Part shown: positions 23,221 through 34,021 of the stretch, piece after piece
Layout of the letters: each line of letters begins with the position of its first letter
Numbering within the stretch: the first letter of the stretch is position 1
Assembly: GCA_033807775.1 (NCBI GenBank)
Contig: CM066315.1
Location: forward strand, 58,434,820 to 58,498,819
From: Saussurea involucrata
Taxonomy: Eukaryota > Streptophyta > Magnoliopsida > Asterales > Asteraceae
DNA length: 64,000 nt
Direction: 5' to 3'
The notes under the pieces: model-generated
Databases searched by the model: none
Told to the model about the DNA's origin: nothing
The model's input: only the letters and a program-made list of their open reading frames with translations
Program-made: the position numbers and the translations under genes

Positions 23221-24345
23221 ATGTCAGAACGAAGTTTGAGGAGTAAGTTTGTGCCGTTTGTGGAAACTGTGCCTCCAGCGAGGGAAATCCGCGTGGAAGA
23301 GATTTTGGAGGATGGATCGGTGGGTTCTCCGAGACAACCGGCTACCCGCGGGAGAGGCGGAGGCCGTGGAAGGGGCCGGGGAAGAACACCCCGACGAGCT
23401 GCCACCCAGACTGGGGGAAACGGGATGGTGACCAGAGGTAAGAAAAAGGCGTCAACCGTCCGTCGAACTAAGAGTGCGGGAGCACCGAAGGTACGCAAGC
23501 CGACCCAATCTGAGAGTACCGCTTCAGAGAAAGAGAGTCCGAGTCACCGCAACCAGGCTTTTGTGACGGAAGAAAAGTTTACTGCTGAAATGGGTAAACT
23601 GCAAGAGACTTTGCAGGCATTGCTGAAGCATCGTACTGGGTCGACATCGGAAAGGCGGACTGATAGTGTGAAAGAATCTGAGACGGAGGCATCCAAGTCG
23701 CCTATAGCTGAGATGGGAAGTCACTCTCACGTGACCCCTTTTGTGGCGGGAGAGTCAAAGTCGGTAAAGGGTTGTACCTTCAAAACCTTTATGTCTTGCA
23801 AGCCTCCATATTTCAGTGGGGAACGTGACCCGGTTTTGGCAATGAGGTGGGTTCGGGAGATGGAGCTGGCGTTTGACACAAGTAAGTGTGCTGAAGGAGA
23901 TAAGGCGTTGTTTGCCATGTCAATGTTGAAGGCAAATGCTATCTTTTGGTGGGATGTGGAAACAAGGGGTAAAGGTTCGGAAGTGGAAAAGACGACATCG
24001 TGGGAAACTTTCACTGGAAGGTTCTTAGCCCAGTTTTGCCCGTTGGCAGCAAGAAGGAGATTGGAAGAGGAGTTTATGGGACTTGAGCAGGGGTCGATGT
24101 CGGTGCAAGAATACACTTCTAAGTTCATTGAGAAGGCACGTTTCGCTGAAGTATATGTACCTACTGAGGAAAGACAAGTTGAAAGGTATGTGTGGGGTCT
24201 GAAGAGCAGTATAAGGGAGCTAGTGCAGAACCGTGGCCCCGCGACGTTTCAAGCGGCGGTCGATGCGGCCGAGTTAACTGAGAAGGAAAAGAACCGACAG
24301 ATGTCAAAAAGGAGTGTGGATAAGAGGAGGTGGAATCGGAAATGA
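23221..24345 (+). CDS. Gag of the gag-only gypsy element, 374 aa
   Basis: The first true ATG is 23221. An RG-rich basic segment (about residues 40-65) may bind nucleic acid. The gag domain is at about residues 175-345, with CKPPYFSGERDPVLAMRWVRE, MSMLKANAIFWWDVE, TWETF-like TSWETFTGRFLAQFCPL and EEFMGLEQGSMSVQEYTSKF, the pattern of Tekay/Del chromovirus gag. The usual CCHC zinc knuckle is missing: the frame ends at KRRWNRK-stop at a deletion joint. In a different frame the next bases encode MMSKYPHLFENG, the normal end of pol. So everything from the gag knuckle through integrase was lost in one deletion at about 24335-24345. The frame is otherwise uninterrupted over 374 codons. Confidence 0.88.
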   Translation: MSERSLRSKFVPFVETVPPAREIRVEEILEDGSVGSPRQPATRGRGGGRGRGRGRTPRRAATQTGGNGMVTRGKKKASTVRRTKSAGAPKVRKPTQSESTASEKESPSHRNQAFVTEEKFTAEMGKLQETLQALLKHRTGSTSERRTDSVKESETEASKSPIAEMGSHSHVTPFVAGESKSVKGCTFKTFMSCKPPYFSGERDPVLAMRWVREMELAFDTSKCAEGDKALFAMSMLKANAIFWWDVETRGKGSEVEKTTSWETFTGRFLAQFCPLAARRRLEEEFMGLEQGSMSVQEYTSKFIEKARFAEVYVPTEERQVERYVWGLKSSIRELVQNRGPATFQAAVDAAELTEKEKNRQMSKRSVDKRRWNRK

Positions 24346-24398
24346 TGTCCAAGTACCCTCATCTTTTCGAGAATGGAATTTCGGGGACGGAATTCTTT

Positions 24399-24413
24399 TG
24401 AGGGGGGGAGTGT
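24399..24413 (+). promoter_or_regulatory. Polypurine tract
   Basis: TGAGGGGGGGAGTGT directly before the 3' LTR start TGTAGTAACC. Confidence 0.85.
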
Positions 24414-26032
24414 TGTAGTAACCGTGCCCAAAATAATAGGAGTTTCAAGTCTTGTGGTGGAAGTTTAATAAATGGAAGTTGAAGGGGGTATTTTGTAAAT
24501 GTGGGATAAGGTATAAAATGGGCACAAAACCCTAGGAGAAACATTTTCTCTTGAAATTTGGTGTGTCGGCTGATTTTGTGAGAGAAAGGGAGAAAATGAG
24601 CTCTTGAAGGTTTTGGTGCATTGGAGAGAAGGGTAATCAAATATTGGAAATCAGAAGAAGGGTTGTTGTGGAATTCGTTTCTTGCAAGCATTTAAGCAGG
24701 TAAACTCTCAATCCATTTCTCCATTTAATCAGGTTGTTGATTGTATAGTATTGAGAAGTTTAGTTTGATAAAAATAATGCCAAAACTCTTGTGGAAGGTT
24801 TAAACTCCTCTAGTATATGTTTAATTGATGCATATTGTGGGATTTGGTTCTAGAACGTTTCTGGTGGTTGTTTATTGCTTAATCATTACTTTGGCGGAGC
24901 TTAGGACGGGATTTCGGGTGAAAAACTCGAACAGCGCCCCGTCCGGAAACCTTCAGTAGAAGAAGGTGTCCGGGTAAGCACCCGGAGAACTGGTTGTCCG
25001 GATAGATGTGTTGTCCGGGTGGGTAGGTTGTCCGGATAGGAGTGTGGTCCGGATAGAAGTGTTGTCCGGATGGGTATGTTGTCCGGATAGGAGTGTGGTG
25101 CGGATAGAAGTGTTGTCCGGATGGGTGTGTTGTCCGGATAGGCGAGTTGTCCGGACAATTGCTGTGTCCGGATAATTGTATGACTTAGCTTATATTTATG
25201 CATGTGCGTTTATGGAAGTCGTTTGGGAGTCGGAACCAGCCTAGAGGAGAGAAGTAAGAGCATCAGGGGAGTTTTTCCAACTAAGCTTGGTGGTACTTGT
25301 TGTTTCTCATACCTGCATGCTTATTTAAGTTACGTTGCATATGAATTTCTTATGCATGATGCGATATATATATATATGGGGGTGTGTTCCATATGATGCG
25401 GTGGTTTATATATGTACATGGGGGGTGTGTGTCCCATATGCATGATGTGTTATACATGGGGGGGTGTCCCATATGCACGATGTGCTATACATGGGGGGTG
25501 TCCCATATGCATGATGTGTTATACATGGGGGCGGTGTGTCCCATACGAGATGGTACGGTATACATGGGGGACGTGTCCCCTGTGGCGGAGTATGCTATAT
25601 ATGGGTGTGTGACCCATATGATATGGCACGATTTATATTTATGGGGGGGTGTCCCATATGACGTGTTGGACGTGGACTATTTGGTGGATGTTATTCGCCC
25701 AACTTCTTGTTGAATTATATATCTAACAACTTCTTTATATGAATGTTGTGGTGTGGTTGTAACTGAGGGATCTCACTAGACCTTGTGGTCTAACCCTCGC
25801 ATTTTCAAAACTGAAACCCTTTTTCAGGTAAGCAGGTTAAGGGCAGTTCCTCTAGTGGCAAAGAGAAGGCGTGAGAGCGGGCATGGCTTGACATTAGTGG
25901 ACTTCCTTTACATTTTTGCGAGTAGAAACTCTCAGTTGTAATTAGGGTTGATGGTGTGAACCTTGGGCCAAGTTTTGGCGATTTATTATTATATATGTCT
26001 CGTTTTGGCATGTTTTGGATTGGGTTGTTACA
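24414..26032 (+). repeat. 3' LTR of the gag-only element
   Basis: Closely similar to the 5' LTR, with the same TATA-like box (24512-24519), the two minisatellites in shorter form, and the same end GGGTTGTTACA. A segment of about 45 bp before the last 100 bp is missing relative to the 5' LTR (at about 25949). Confidence 0.92.
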
Positions 26033-26089
26033 CCAAGTGGTTTTTTTCTTGCTTTTACAGAAGAAATTCAAAACCTTACTACATATAAT

Positions 26090-26665
26090 ATCATAGGGGT
26101 GTGTAGAAAGTCAATCGATCCATTAGGACCGACCGACCTTGATTGAATATCCAATTGTAATTGGATCAAATCGGATCAAAATTTTCAACATCCAATTTGG
26201 ATCGGTCGGTTCTTGGATGACAATCCAGAACCGACCAAAACCGAACCAAACAAGTTCACCATCCAACCATCTATGCAATTATCATCCAACCACTCATCCG
26301 GTTAACATCCAACCACCCATCCGGTTAACATCCAACTACCATCCAATACATTATAATTCAAAGTTTCAAAAGTAAAAAAATTATTTTTAAACATTATAAT
26401 TTAAAAATATTTGTAAAAAATAAAAGCATTGGATGGATCATATCCGATCATCCTTTGGATGTTGGATGAATCCAATTCGATCCAATGAATATCAAATAAA
26501 TGGAATCGAACCGACTCAATCATCCATTGGATTGGAAAAGTCAACATCCTTGGATGATTGGATCGCTTCGATTGAGAAAATCCGACATCCAATGGATTAT
26601 TGGATTGGTTCGGTTCAGTTCAGTTCCCTCACATCCATTGAATATCAACCGATGAACACCCAAAA
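26090..26665. repeat. Putative MITE with ATCCAA-type internal repeats
   Basis: The left boundary aggggtgtg is like hAT MITE ends; the right side has an inverted gggtgtt. Between them ATCCAA/TTGGAT and accgacc words recur many times on both strands. Neither a TSD nor exact ends could be settled. Confidence 0.35.
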
Positions 26666-26893
26666 TAGTTTTGGCAAGTTGCACCTATTTTTTATTAATT
26701 CAAGAGAACACCCATTTATTTAAATGAATGCATCTTTAATTTTAAAGTCCTTAATTATTTCTATTGTGACAACTGACGAGTCAATGGAGTGGTAGCCCAT
26801 GCATTCTGGGCCTTATTTGTATTTCGGGCCCTAATTTATCCACAATTCTATTCATAAGAATTCTTAGCAATGGTTGATGCGTTTTTATTCTTA
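26666..26893. other. Spacer before the Helitron
   Basis: No gene or repeat recognised. Confidence 0.4.
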
Positions 26894-29353
26894 CTAGGTG
26901 TGGCACCGCGCGTTGCGCGATAACGAAATCTTATGATTAAAATTACATATATAAGTTGGTTATGGTGTGAAATTATAATTCTTTAAGTTGTATATTTTAT
27001 CCGATTTTAGAGTCTATGACATTAGATGTGAGAGCATTGTATGAAGTATAACGTGGATGTTAAACATGACAAAAAGTAGCAATAAATATTGTGATTCGTT
27101 TCAAAAAACATGAAAAGGATGAATATTTTAGATAAAACTCAATATGTAAAGTTGAGTACGACATGATAGGTGTGTCTACTCATAGCAAGTATAACTCTAA
27201 ACTCTAACCAAATTAGCACGTGTATAATAGTGATTCTTCAGCTTATTCTTCATACATAAAAGTACTATGTAAGAAATGTTGTTTTACCAAAGGTAATTTC
27301 TTAACCGAAAACTAACATGACAACTATTAGTGTGTTAAGAAGTTTAATAAATAGTTCTTTCCATTTTTTATTGTAATTGCAGTTGTATAAGAAAAGTGGT
27401 AGTTATTAAATAAATTAATATTTGTGATTATTTGTGAAGAATCTGATACTGATTTTCAAGCTATCGTTCTCCTTTCATATACACAACTACATTTTCTAAT
27501 ATTTCTATTTCTTATCAACGTGGGATAACCCAAGCTTAATTACAATATTGATTTGAGGATAATAAGTTTTCATTATGTCATGTTAATACCTTATAGCCTT
27601 CATTTATATATTCGTGTTTGACGGCGGCAAAAAATTATTGTTAGAAAATCCGTATTAAGTTAAGATAAAATGCAATTTGATAAATGACAACTAATTAGAT
27701 GTAGTATAAAACAATAAATTTAGTGGGTTGTTTAGATGTAAATTATATATTTTCATTGATATTGTTTCTTGTAACAAATAGAATGTCATACACTTCTTTT
27801 TGTTGCAAAATATTGACTTGACATTAAAGTTAAAATTTGTACGAAGATGGTTAGTTTCAATCATATGTGGAATATTAATTGTTACGATGAGTGTACACAA
27901 AATTAATCTTCCAATTTAGCTAATAATGTTTGTTTTACAACTTAATTATTAACTGATTATGAGGAGGTTTACACATAATAATTACAATTGTTGTCAAGAA
28001 ACAAAAAATAAAACTTAAATAACTACAACAATATTAGTAAAACAAAGTTATGCAAAATAAAAATGTACATAAAAAGTAATACACATACTACATAAATAAC
28101 TTTCGAAAAATGAGGGATGAAAAACCATAATGAATAAAATATAACAATAAGGAAGAAATTTTGAAAAAAAAAACATTCATCAATAACAACTCACACAAAT
28201 CATAAAATACAAAGTATTATTTGTTACCTGAAAAAGTTTATGATTATATAACACTCGGTATGAACAATTAAAAAACTATTTAGAGACACATAAATACGAC
28301 ATATCACACATAACAATAGACGTAACAATAATTAACAAATATAATAACATGGAATAAAAACATTTATCAACAATATATACCCGGGACAAATCATAAAATA
28401 AAATATAACAACTGATACATGGATTTTATAGAGAAAGAATAACGGTTTCACGATAAAAATTCTACAAAAAAAACACAACACATCAATAACATCAAATAGC
28501 TCACATAAAAACATAAAATAAACCATAAAATGTAGCTTCCATCTTGATGAGACGTTCGGTTGTGTAGTTTGCAATATGATGGAAAATTCGGTAAAATAAA
28601 AGAAAATGTTTTTCTATCTTCATCAGACATTCGATTGTATTGTTTGCAATATGATGGAGGATTCAGTAAAACAAAAGAAAAATGTTAAATGAGATATAAT
28701 ATATAGACGGGATAAAAACGGAATAGAAAACCGAAAAGTCTAGGACATTTATTAGTTAATAAAAGACAATTAATATAACCATAAAAATAAGTTAAAAATC
28801 TAAATTTTTTAGAAAAAATGAATTATGAAATAACTTTTCCAATGCCACCTAAGAAACTTCATATTTTATGTTTAGATATATGTGAACTACTAATGCAAGT
28901 TTCTCAATTAAAGACGTCTTTGGTTTCGAAATTTTGTTATCATTTTCAAAATACACATTTTTTATTCACGGGTAGAAAAGTCGTTAACTTAACTAACATT
29001 TATAACGTTTTTAACTAAATTATATTTATATAGAATCATCTTGTAACAATATGTCACATTATTTATTGTAGGTTTTTTCTTAATTAGATGATGGAAATAT
29101 GAAAAGACTATAATGAATATCTCTAGAAAATTATGTATTTTGAAAGTTAAAGCTAATTAAAGTGGAAATGAAATTACCAAAAAAACCTTCTTATAATGAA
29201 ATACATGTTTTTCATTTAGGGGTAGTATAGTCTTTAACTTATTCAATATTTAAAAAATTCAAAATAATGAGAAAATTTCTTTAGACAAATCATACTATAA
29301 CAATGTGCCACATCATTCTCAGTGGGTTTTCCTTTAATATATATATATATATA
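26894..29353 (-). mobile_element. Non-autonomous Helitron
   Basis: Read on the minus strand, it starts TCTATATATATATATATATT at 29353 and ends ..GTGCCACACCTAG at 26894. The 3' terminus is CTAG (a CTRR end), with a CGCGC-aac-GCGCG hairpin at 26907-26919, about 10 bp inside. The element lies between a host A (29354, complement) and T (26893, complement), the Helitron target rule. No Rep/helicase ORF is present in 2460 bp, so it depends on another copy. A tandem duplication of about 75 bp lies at 28537-28690. Confidence 0.68.
28537..28690. repeat. Tandem duplication inside the Helitron
   Basis: Two adjacent units of about 75 bp share TTGCAATATGATGGA, ATTC.GTAAAA and AAAAGAAAA, with about 80 percent identity by eye. 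Confidence 0.7.
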
Positions 29354-29427
29354 GATTTTATTTTGCAAACCAACCATGAAACTGATGTAAAGTAACTACA
29401 ATATTAAACACTAATATATAATTTAAG

Positions 29428-29807
29428 GGGAAATTAATTAAAATACCCAAAGTCAAACCAACTGTTACCAAAATACCCTAAAATTTTTCAATTTTGCAAA
29501 AATACCCAAAATGCCCGCGATGGGGCCCCGCGATCGCGTGATACGCTGACGTGGCACGTATTTTGGGCACAAATGCCCCGCGAAGCCCCTAAACTTTGGC
29601 CGCGGTGCACTTTTGGTCCCTGCCCGCGATCGCGGCCCGCGATGGGCCAAAATTTACAGTTTTGGTCCCTGAAATTTTCAACTTTTGGTCCCTGAAAATT
29701 TACACTTTCAGCCCCTATACTTAGACGAATCTTGATGCTTTTACTGTTTTTTTCCACAATTATTGCAATTTAAAGACCGATTGTGGTTGAAATTCAATTG
29801 CATGTTT
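29428..29807. repeat. Left TIR of the MULE
   Basis: It matches the inverse of 34022-34402 along about 380 bp with small indels. It repeats phrases such as ttttggtccctgaaaattt and contains cgcgatcgcg twice. The transposase start lies 187 bp beyond its inner end. Confidence 0.92.
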
Positions 29808-29993
29808 CAATCAATGTTAAATCAATGTTTTTGGAATATCAGTTTGTGGATGAAATGAGAGATTGGTTTTCTGATATGTTGGTTGTTTCATTCATAAATA
29901 GACGTAAAATTCAAGCCATAATTCTCACACAACGATTTCATTGTTGCAATATTTCTTTCTGCAATATTTTGTGTTTGAGATACTACTGAAAAA

Positions 29994-32532
29994 ATGAGTT
30001 CATCTGTTGCAAAAGCTAAGCTATATTTCCGTTTTGATGGTGAATGGGTGCAAGATAACAATGAGTGGAATTTTGCTTATAAATCTAAGCATGGTGTTAA
30101 AGTGTCCGTAAACTATACTTATCAGAAGTTTGTTGCATACGCCATGCAAAAATGTGGAATCAACTCTTCTGATATTTGCAAGTTAGTGTTTAAAAATGGC
30201 GATGGGTCATTTGTGGATTTATCCAACGATGGGGATATCTCTACTTTTCTGCACCTTGCAGCCGATTCAGAAAGACCCCCATTACTCTTTGTGTATCCCG
30301 ACGTATCCGACGGTGACGACGACGGTGACGAGGAGGGTGACGACGACGAAGACCTCCAAATAGAGCAGCCTGATTCTCAACAACAACAACCACCACAACC
30401 ACACGAAGGGCGTACTGCTGGAGTTGCTGATGACGAAACCCACGTTTTCAGAACGGGTAATTCTGAAATAGACAGATCAGACACCGATAATGATGATCAC
30501 GAAGAATATACCCCTAGTAGAAAATCATGTAGTCAGATAAATAACTTTTTTGATATGCCCCCTATTCTTCCAGACTCCCATACCCAGACACAAAGCTACG
30601 AACCTACACCTTATATTCGTAGCGAAAGTTTAACAGCAGGTCAGATATTCGATTCGAAGGATCTCTTAGCAAGTCAGATCGGACTCAAGTTCTTGGAAGA
30701 GGGTTTCCAAAGTCGCGTGCGGGCATCTGACAAAATCAAATACGTAGTTGAATGTGCTAGAGAAAAGTGTGAGTGGAGGTTGTACGCGATTCACACGGGT
30801 CCCAAAGGAGGGGCGATAATGATTAGAAAGTTGCACGACGTACACACTTGTACGAGGACGCAACTTAATCCCCACCACAAACAAGCCGGCAAAAAGACTT
30901 TGGGTGCGATCCTGAAAAACAAATTTCTTGATGTTAGCAGGTCATTGCGTCCAAAGGACATCGTCCACGACGTTCACCGGCAGTTCGGCGTCACGATTGA
31001 TTACCACCAAGCGTGGCGTGCGCGCTGCCATGCACTGTTTATGGTGAGAGGCACGTTCGAGGAGTCGTATGAACGACTCCCGACATATTTATATAATTTG
31101 CAGATGCAGAACCCTGGTACTGTCACGCAGCTACGGACCGATTCACGTGGACGGTTTGAGATGTGCTTCGTGGCCCTTGGACCCGCGGTACGTATTTTAA
31201 CACGTCATATGTTTACACATTATAAACTATAACATTTACACATTATAAACTATAACATTTTAACCTATGTTTTTGCAGATCCGCACATTTCTGGAAAATC
31301 TACGTCGTGTCCTGATAATAGACGCAGCCCATTTAAAGGGCCGTTACTTGGGTATGATGTTCCTGGCGGTTGCCATGGACGGGGATAACTCCATCGTTCC
31401 AGTAGCTTTCGGCGTAGGCAAGTCCGAAACCGGGGACGAGTGGACTTGGTTTCTGTCCATGTTGAGACAAGCTATCGGAGACCCGCAAGGGTTGGTGTTT
31501 ATGTCTGACAGGGCTCCTTCCATAAGCGCCACAATCTCTGCCATGTACCCAAACGCCCCTCACGCCATATGTTGTCGACATTTGGAGATGAACGCCAAAT
31601 CCAAGGACAAACGTATTACCACCTACAAGGATGTCTATTGGGCGGCATGCAGAGCATTTACGGATCGGGAGTTTAACAAGTACATGAATATGCTACGATA
31701 CAGTGTCAAGGAAGCAGCCAAAGTCTTTGACGATGCTGGACCGGAGAGGTGGTCCGCGGCCCATTTTCCTGGACAACGGTATGACATTTTGACCTCGAAT
31801 AGTGCAGAGTCTGTGAATGCACTCTCCCGTTTTGCGCGTAGATGTCCGATTGTTAATCTTATGGACTACTTTCGGGCCTTTCAACAAGAGTGGTACCAAA
31901 TTCGACGCCTAAAAGGAGCTAAGATACAAAATGCACTCGCACCAACGGCGGAGAATATCGTTCAGTACAGGGCGCGTCGTGCGGCGACATGGCCGGTAAG
32001 AGCAATCGGGTATGGGAAGTACGAGGTGCATGATGACTATATTCACGCGATTGTGAATATGGAAGACCACCTTTGTTCGTGTCGCGAATGGGATAAATCT
32101 GGGTTACCGTGCGGCCATGCCATCGCTGCAGCAACATATATGGGTCGTACAGATTGTAGCGACTTGGCTGTACCTTTCTTCACGTCCGAATATTACCGGA
32201 AAACATACGTGGAGGTAATAAACCCAGCTGGACCCCCTGCAGCATGGGTGTATCCACCCGACCCGCTTCCACCATGCTATCCACCTTTAATGGATAAGAA
32301 CAGGACCGGGAGACCGAGAAAGAACGACCGACGTCCATCACGTGGTGAAAGTCCGATACAACGAAGATGTACTCGGTGCCAATGCGTAGGACACACTCGT
32401 GGAGAGTGTCCAAATCCCGCCCCTTCAACCGTGCCAAGGAGACATTCTGTCAGTCACACCCCGGGCCCGTCACAGCTTGAACCATATGGAACAAACCCTT
32501 ATGATACTGTTGATCTAAACACTGATTTGTAA
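29994..32532 (+). CDS. MULE transposase (MuDRA type), 815 aa, two exons
   Basis: Exons 29994-31187 and 31279-32532. The GT-AG intron of 91 bp splices in phase 0 between LGPA and IRTF and contains a 22-bp word twice. Domain order: residues 1-105, a PB1/ubiquitin-like N-terminal domain (KLYFRFDGEW.., KLVFKNGDGSFVDLSNDGDI); 105-135, acidic; 215-290, MuDR-type DNA-binding domain with a zinc-coordinating pattern ending KLHDVHTC; 405-500, MULE DDE core with LIIDAAHLKG (Asp 413) and VFMSDRAPS (Asp 475); 664-678, SWIM zinc finger CSC..CGH; 762-775, CCHC knuckle. No stop or frameshift occurs. It would bind the TIRs and catalyse excision and insertion in the nucleus. Transcription likely starts in the left TIR. 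Confidence 0.93.
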
Positions 32533-32536
32533 ATGA

Positions 32537-32593
32537 TATATATACACACATACATATGCTTCTAAATGAACATTGATAACACAGCTAGTTTGT
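32537..32593. repeat. Direct repeat, left copy
   Basis: About 57 bp with tacatatgcttctaaatgaa and gataacacagctagtttgta, just after the transposase stop. It recurs at 33153-33213, so the foldback block between is bracketed by direct repeats. Confidence 0.9.
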
Positions 32594-32956
32594 AAATGAT
32601 ATATATATATTCGTATTATATATTTACACACATAAAGAAAATAGGAGACCTTCAATTTTTCTTAGTATTTTCTTGACCTTGTTCTTGCATCCATGGCAGT
32701 GAATGTTAACTCTGAGTACACATGTCTGTTTATATATTCATATTAGACACGTTTTAATTTTAACAAATTACACCATTATAGTTAATTATTTAATTTATGG
32801 TACATCTCATATTTTTTTTCAATTTTGTTTTACACTCCTATCGCATTAACATAATAATCATATATTAACTAATTCATTAAATCGTTTTAAATTATTATTA
32901 TTTGAATGTGTTTATAGATATCGTGAATGGCAATAGGAGAAGGTAGAATTGTTTAT

Positions 32957-33146
32957 AAATGGGGTTTTGACAAGTTGGTATCACTGGACTCATTTAAGAA
33001 TTGTGAAAATGGGTATTTGGCGAATGATGATTCATGTGTGTTTAAAACACTTCAGCTCCAAACACACATGAATCATCATTCGTCAAATACCCATTTTCAC
33101 AATTCTTAAATGAGTCCAGTGATACCAACTTGTCAAAACCCCATTT
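32957..33146. ncRNA. Foldback (hairpin) derived from a MATH-domain gene fragment
   Basis: Left arm 32957-33043 and right arm 33060-33146 are 87-bp inverted copies with one difference (33020), which would be a G-U pair in RNA. The loop is 16 nt (33044-33059). In the plus strand the left arm translates as KWGFDKLVSLDSFKN and NGYLANDDSCVF, the end of a plant MATH domain (WGF..LL.LD.F...GYL.DD.CVFG). It belongs neither to the transposase nor to the coiled-coil gene. A transcript would form an almost perfect double-stranded stem, a Dicer-like substrate. That it is transcribed, and that it yields small RNAs against host MATH genes, is inference. Confidence 0.7.
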
Positions 33147-33152
33147 CATATT

Positions 33153-33213
33153 ATATATATACACACACATACATATGCTTCTAAATGAACATTGATAACA
33201 CAGCTAGTTTGTA
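33153..33213. repeat. Direct repeat, right copy
   Basis: Second copy of 32537-32593, with two extra ac/ta units in the dinucleotide part, otherwise identical. It suggests that the region after the transposase stop was duplicated when the foldback was gained. Confidence 0.9.
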
Positions 33214-33400
33214 TTCCATCCAACAAGCTCTTCATCTTCAATCTTTCTGACCCTTCTTCAACGGCTTCTGCTTTTGCAACCACGTATGGCCATTGTGTAC
33301 CACAACCCGCACACACTTTAGCAAATGAGTTAAGGGTTGTCATATATTCTACAAGAGGAGTAGGCCCACGAATGAGGTAACCTCTGACTTGACCTTGCAT
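33214..33400 (-). other. Unrecognised minus-strand ORF in the MULE
   Basis: An ATG at 33400 opens a frame with GYLIRGPTPLVEYMTTLNSF and KVCAGCGTQWPYVVAKAEAV before it enters the direct repeat. The composition looks coding, but I do not recognise it. It could be another captured gene fragment or a 3' exon of the coiled-coil gene. No splice sites decide the matter. Confidence 0.3.
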
Positions 33401-33553
33401 GATGTATCCAACCTAACCGTGGTTCAGCGGCTTAAAAACTACTTTTCAGAGAAATTAACAACAACAAAAAATACAAAACAACAACACAGTAAAAAAAATA
33501 CAAATAACAACACAGTAAAAAAATACAAAACAAAAAAAAAATATAACCACCAC

Positions 33554-33877
33554 CTACTTAAAAATTGATTTAGTTTCATCAATCCAAGCTTGCTTCTCGT
33601 TTACCTTCGCTTGAATAATTGCGAAGTCTTGCAGAATATGGTGAATTGCTTCTTGTTCTCGACGAACACGAGCCTCCCGAGCTTTTATATCCCCTTTCAT
33701 CCTTTTGATCTCCCTGTCTTCCTCTTCGATCTTTCTCAAATGGACTGCCTTCCTGTCCATCATTTTTTTCCACTCTTCTGTTAGTTCATCTATCTCCTTT
33801 TCCTTTTTTGCTATGGCGACCTCGATTTGAGGTGACATTTTTTCAGGAGTAGACTTAGGGTTTGATGACGATGCCAT
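33554..33877 (-). CDS. MULE-borne coiled-coil protein, 107 aa
   Basis: The start is the ATG at 33875-33877 (MASSSNPKSTPEKMSPQIEV); the upstream in-frame codons lack an ATG. Residues 15-100 are almost wholly charged heptads (EKEIDELTEEWKKMMDRKAV, EEEDREIKRMKGDIK, ARVRREQEAIHHIL), a long coiled coil. It faces the transposase gene and lies about 145 bp from the right TIR, the place of mudrB in MuDR. MudrB itself is not visibly similar. Its role may be in integration or partner binding, or none; this is a guess. It is the only other intact ORF in a young MULE, which argues that it is kept. Confidence 0.6.
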   Translation of the reverse strand: MASSSNPKSTPEKMSPQIEVAIAKKEKEIDELTEEWKKMMDRKAVHLRKIEEEDREIKRMKGDIKAREARVRREQEAIHHILQDFAIIQAKVNEKQAWIDETKSIFK

Positions 33878-34021
33878 TTGTGGATGAAATGAGAGAAGAG
33901 AAATCAAGAGAGAAGAGAGAAATCAATTCAAAGAAAGAAAGCAAGAGAGAAATCAAGAAAGAAAGCAAGAGGAAGTGTGAATTGTGAATTGCATACTACT
34001 GATATTTATGGATGAAATCTC

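Larger units (their letters stand above)
21270..26032 (+). mobile_element. Complete gag-only Ty3/gypsy element, TSD ccaag
   Basis: A 4763-bp element with LTRs at 21270-22946 and 24414-26032, primer site at 22949, one gag ORF, a polypurine tract at 24399-24413 and a perfect 5-bp TSD ccaag (21265-21269, 26033-26037). Internal sequence is only about 1.5 kb. The gag frame meets the last codons of pol directly, so protease, reverse transcriptase, RNase H and integrase have been deleted. It can move only with enzymes from a related element. Confidence 0.93.

Noticed and set aside
32927..33109. Calling the MATH-like fragment a real protein-coding gene
   Set aside because: Only about 30 codons are MATH-like, the frame then runs through the loop into the inverted arm, and no further MATH sequence follows.
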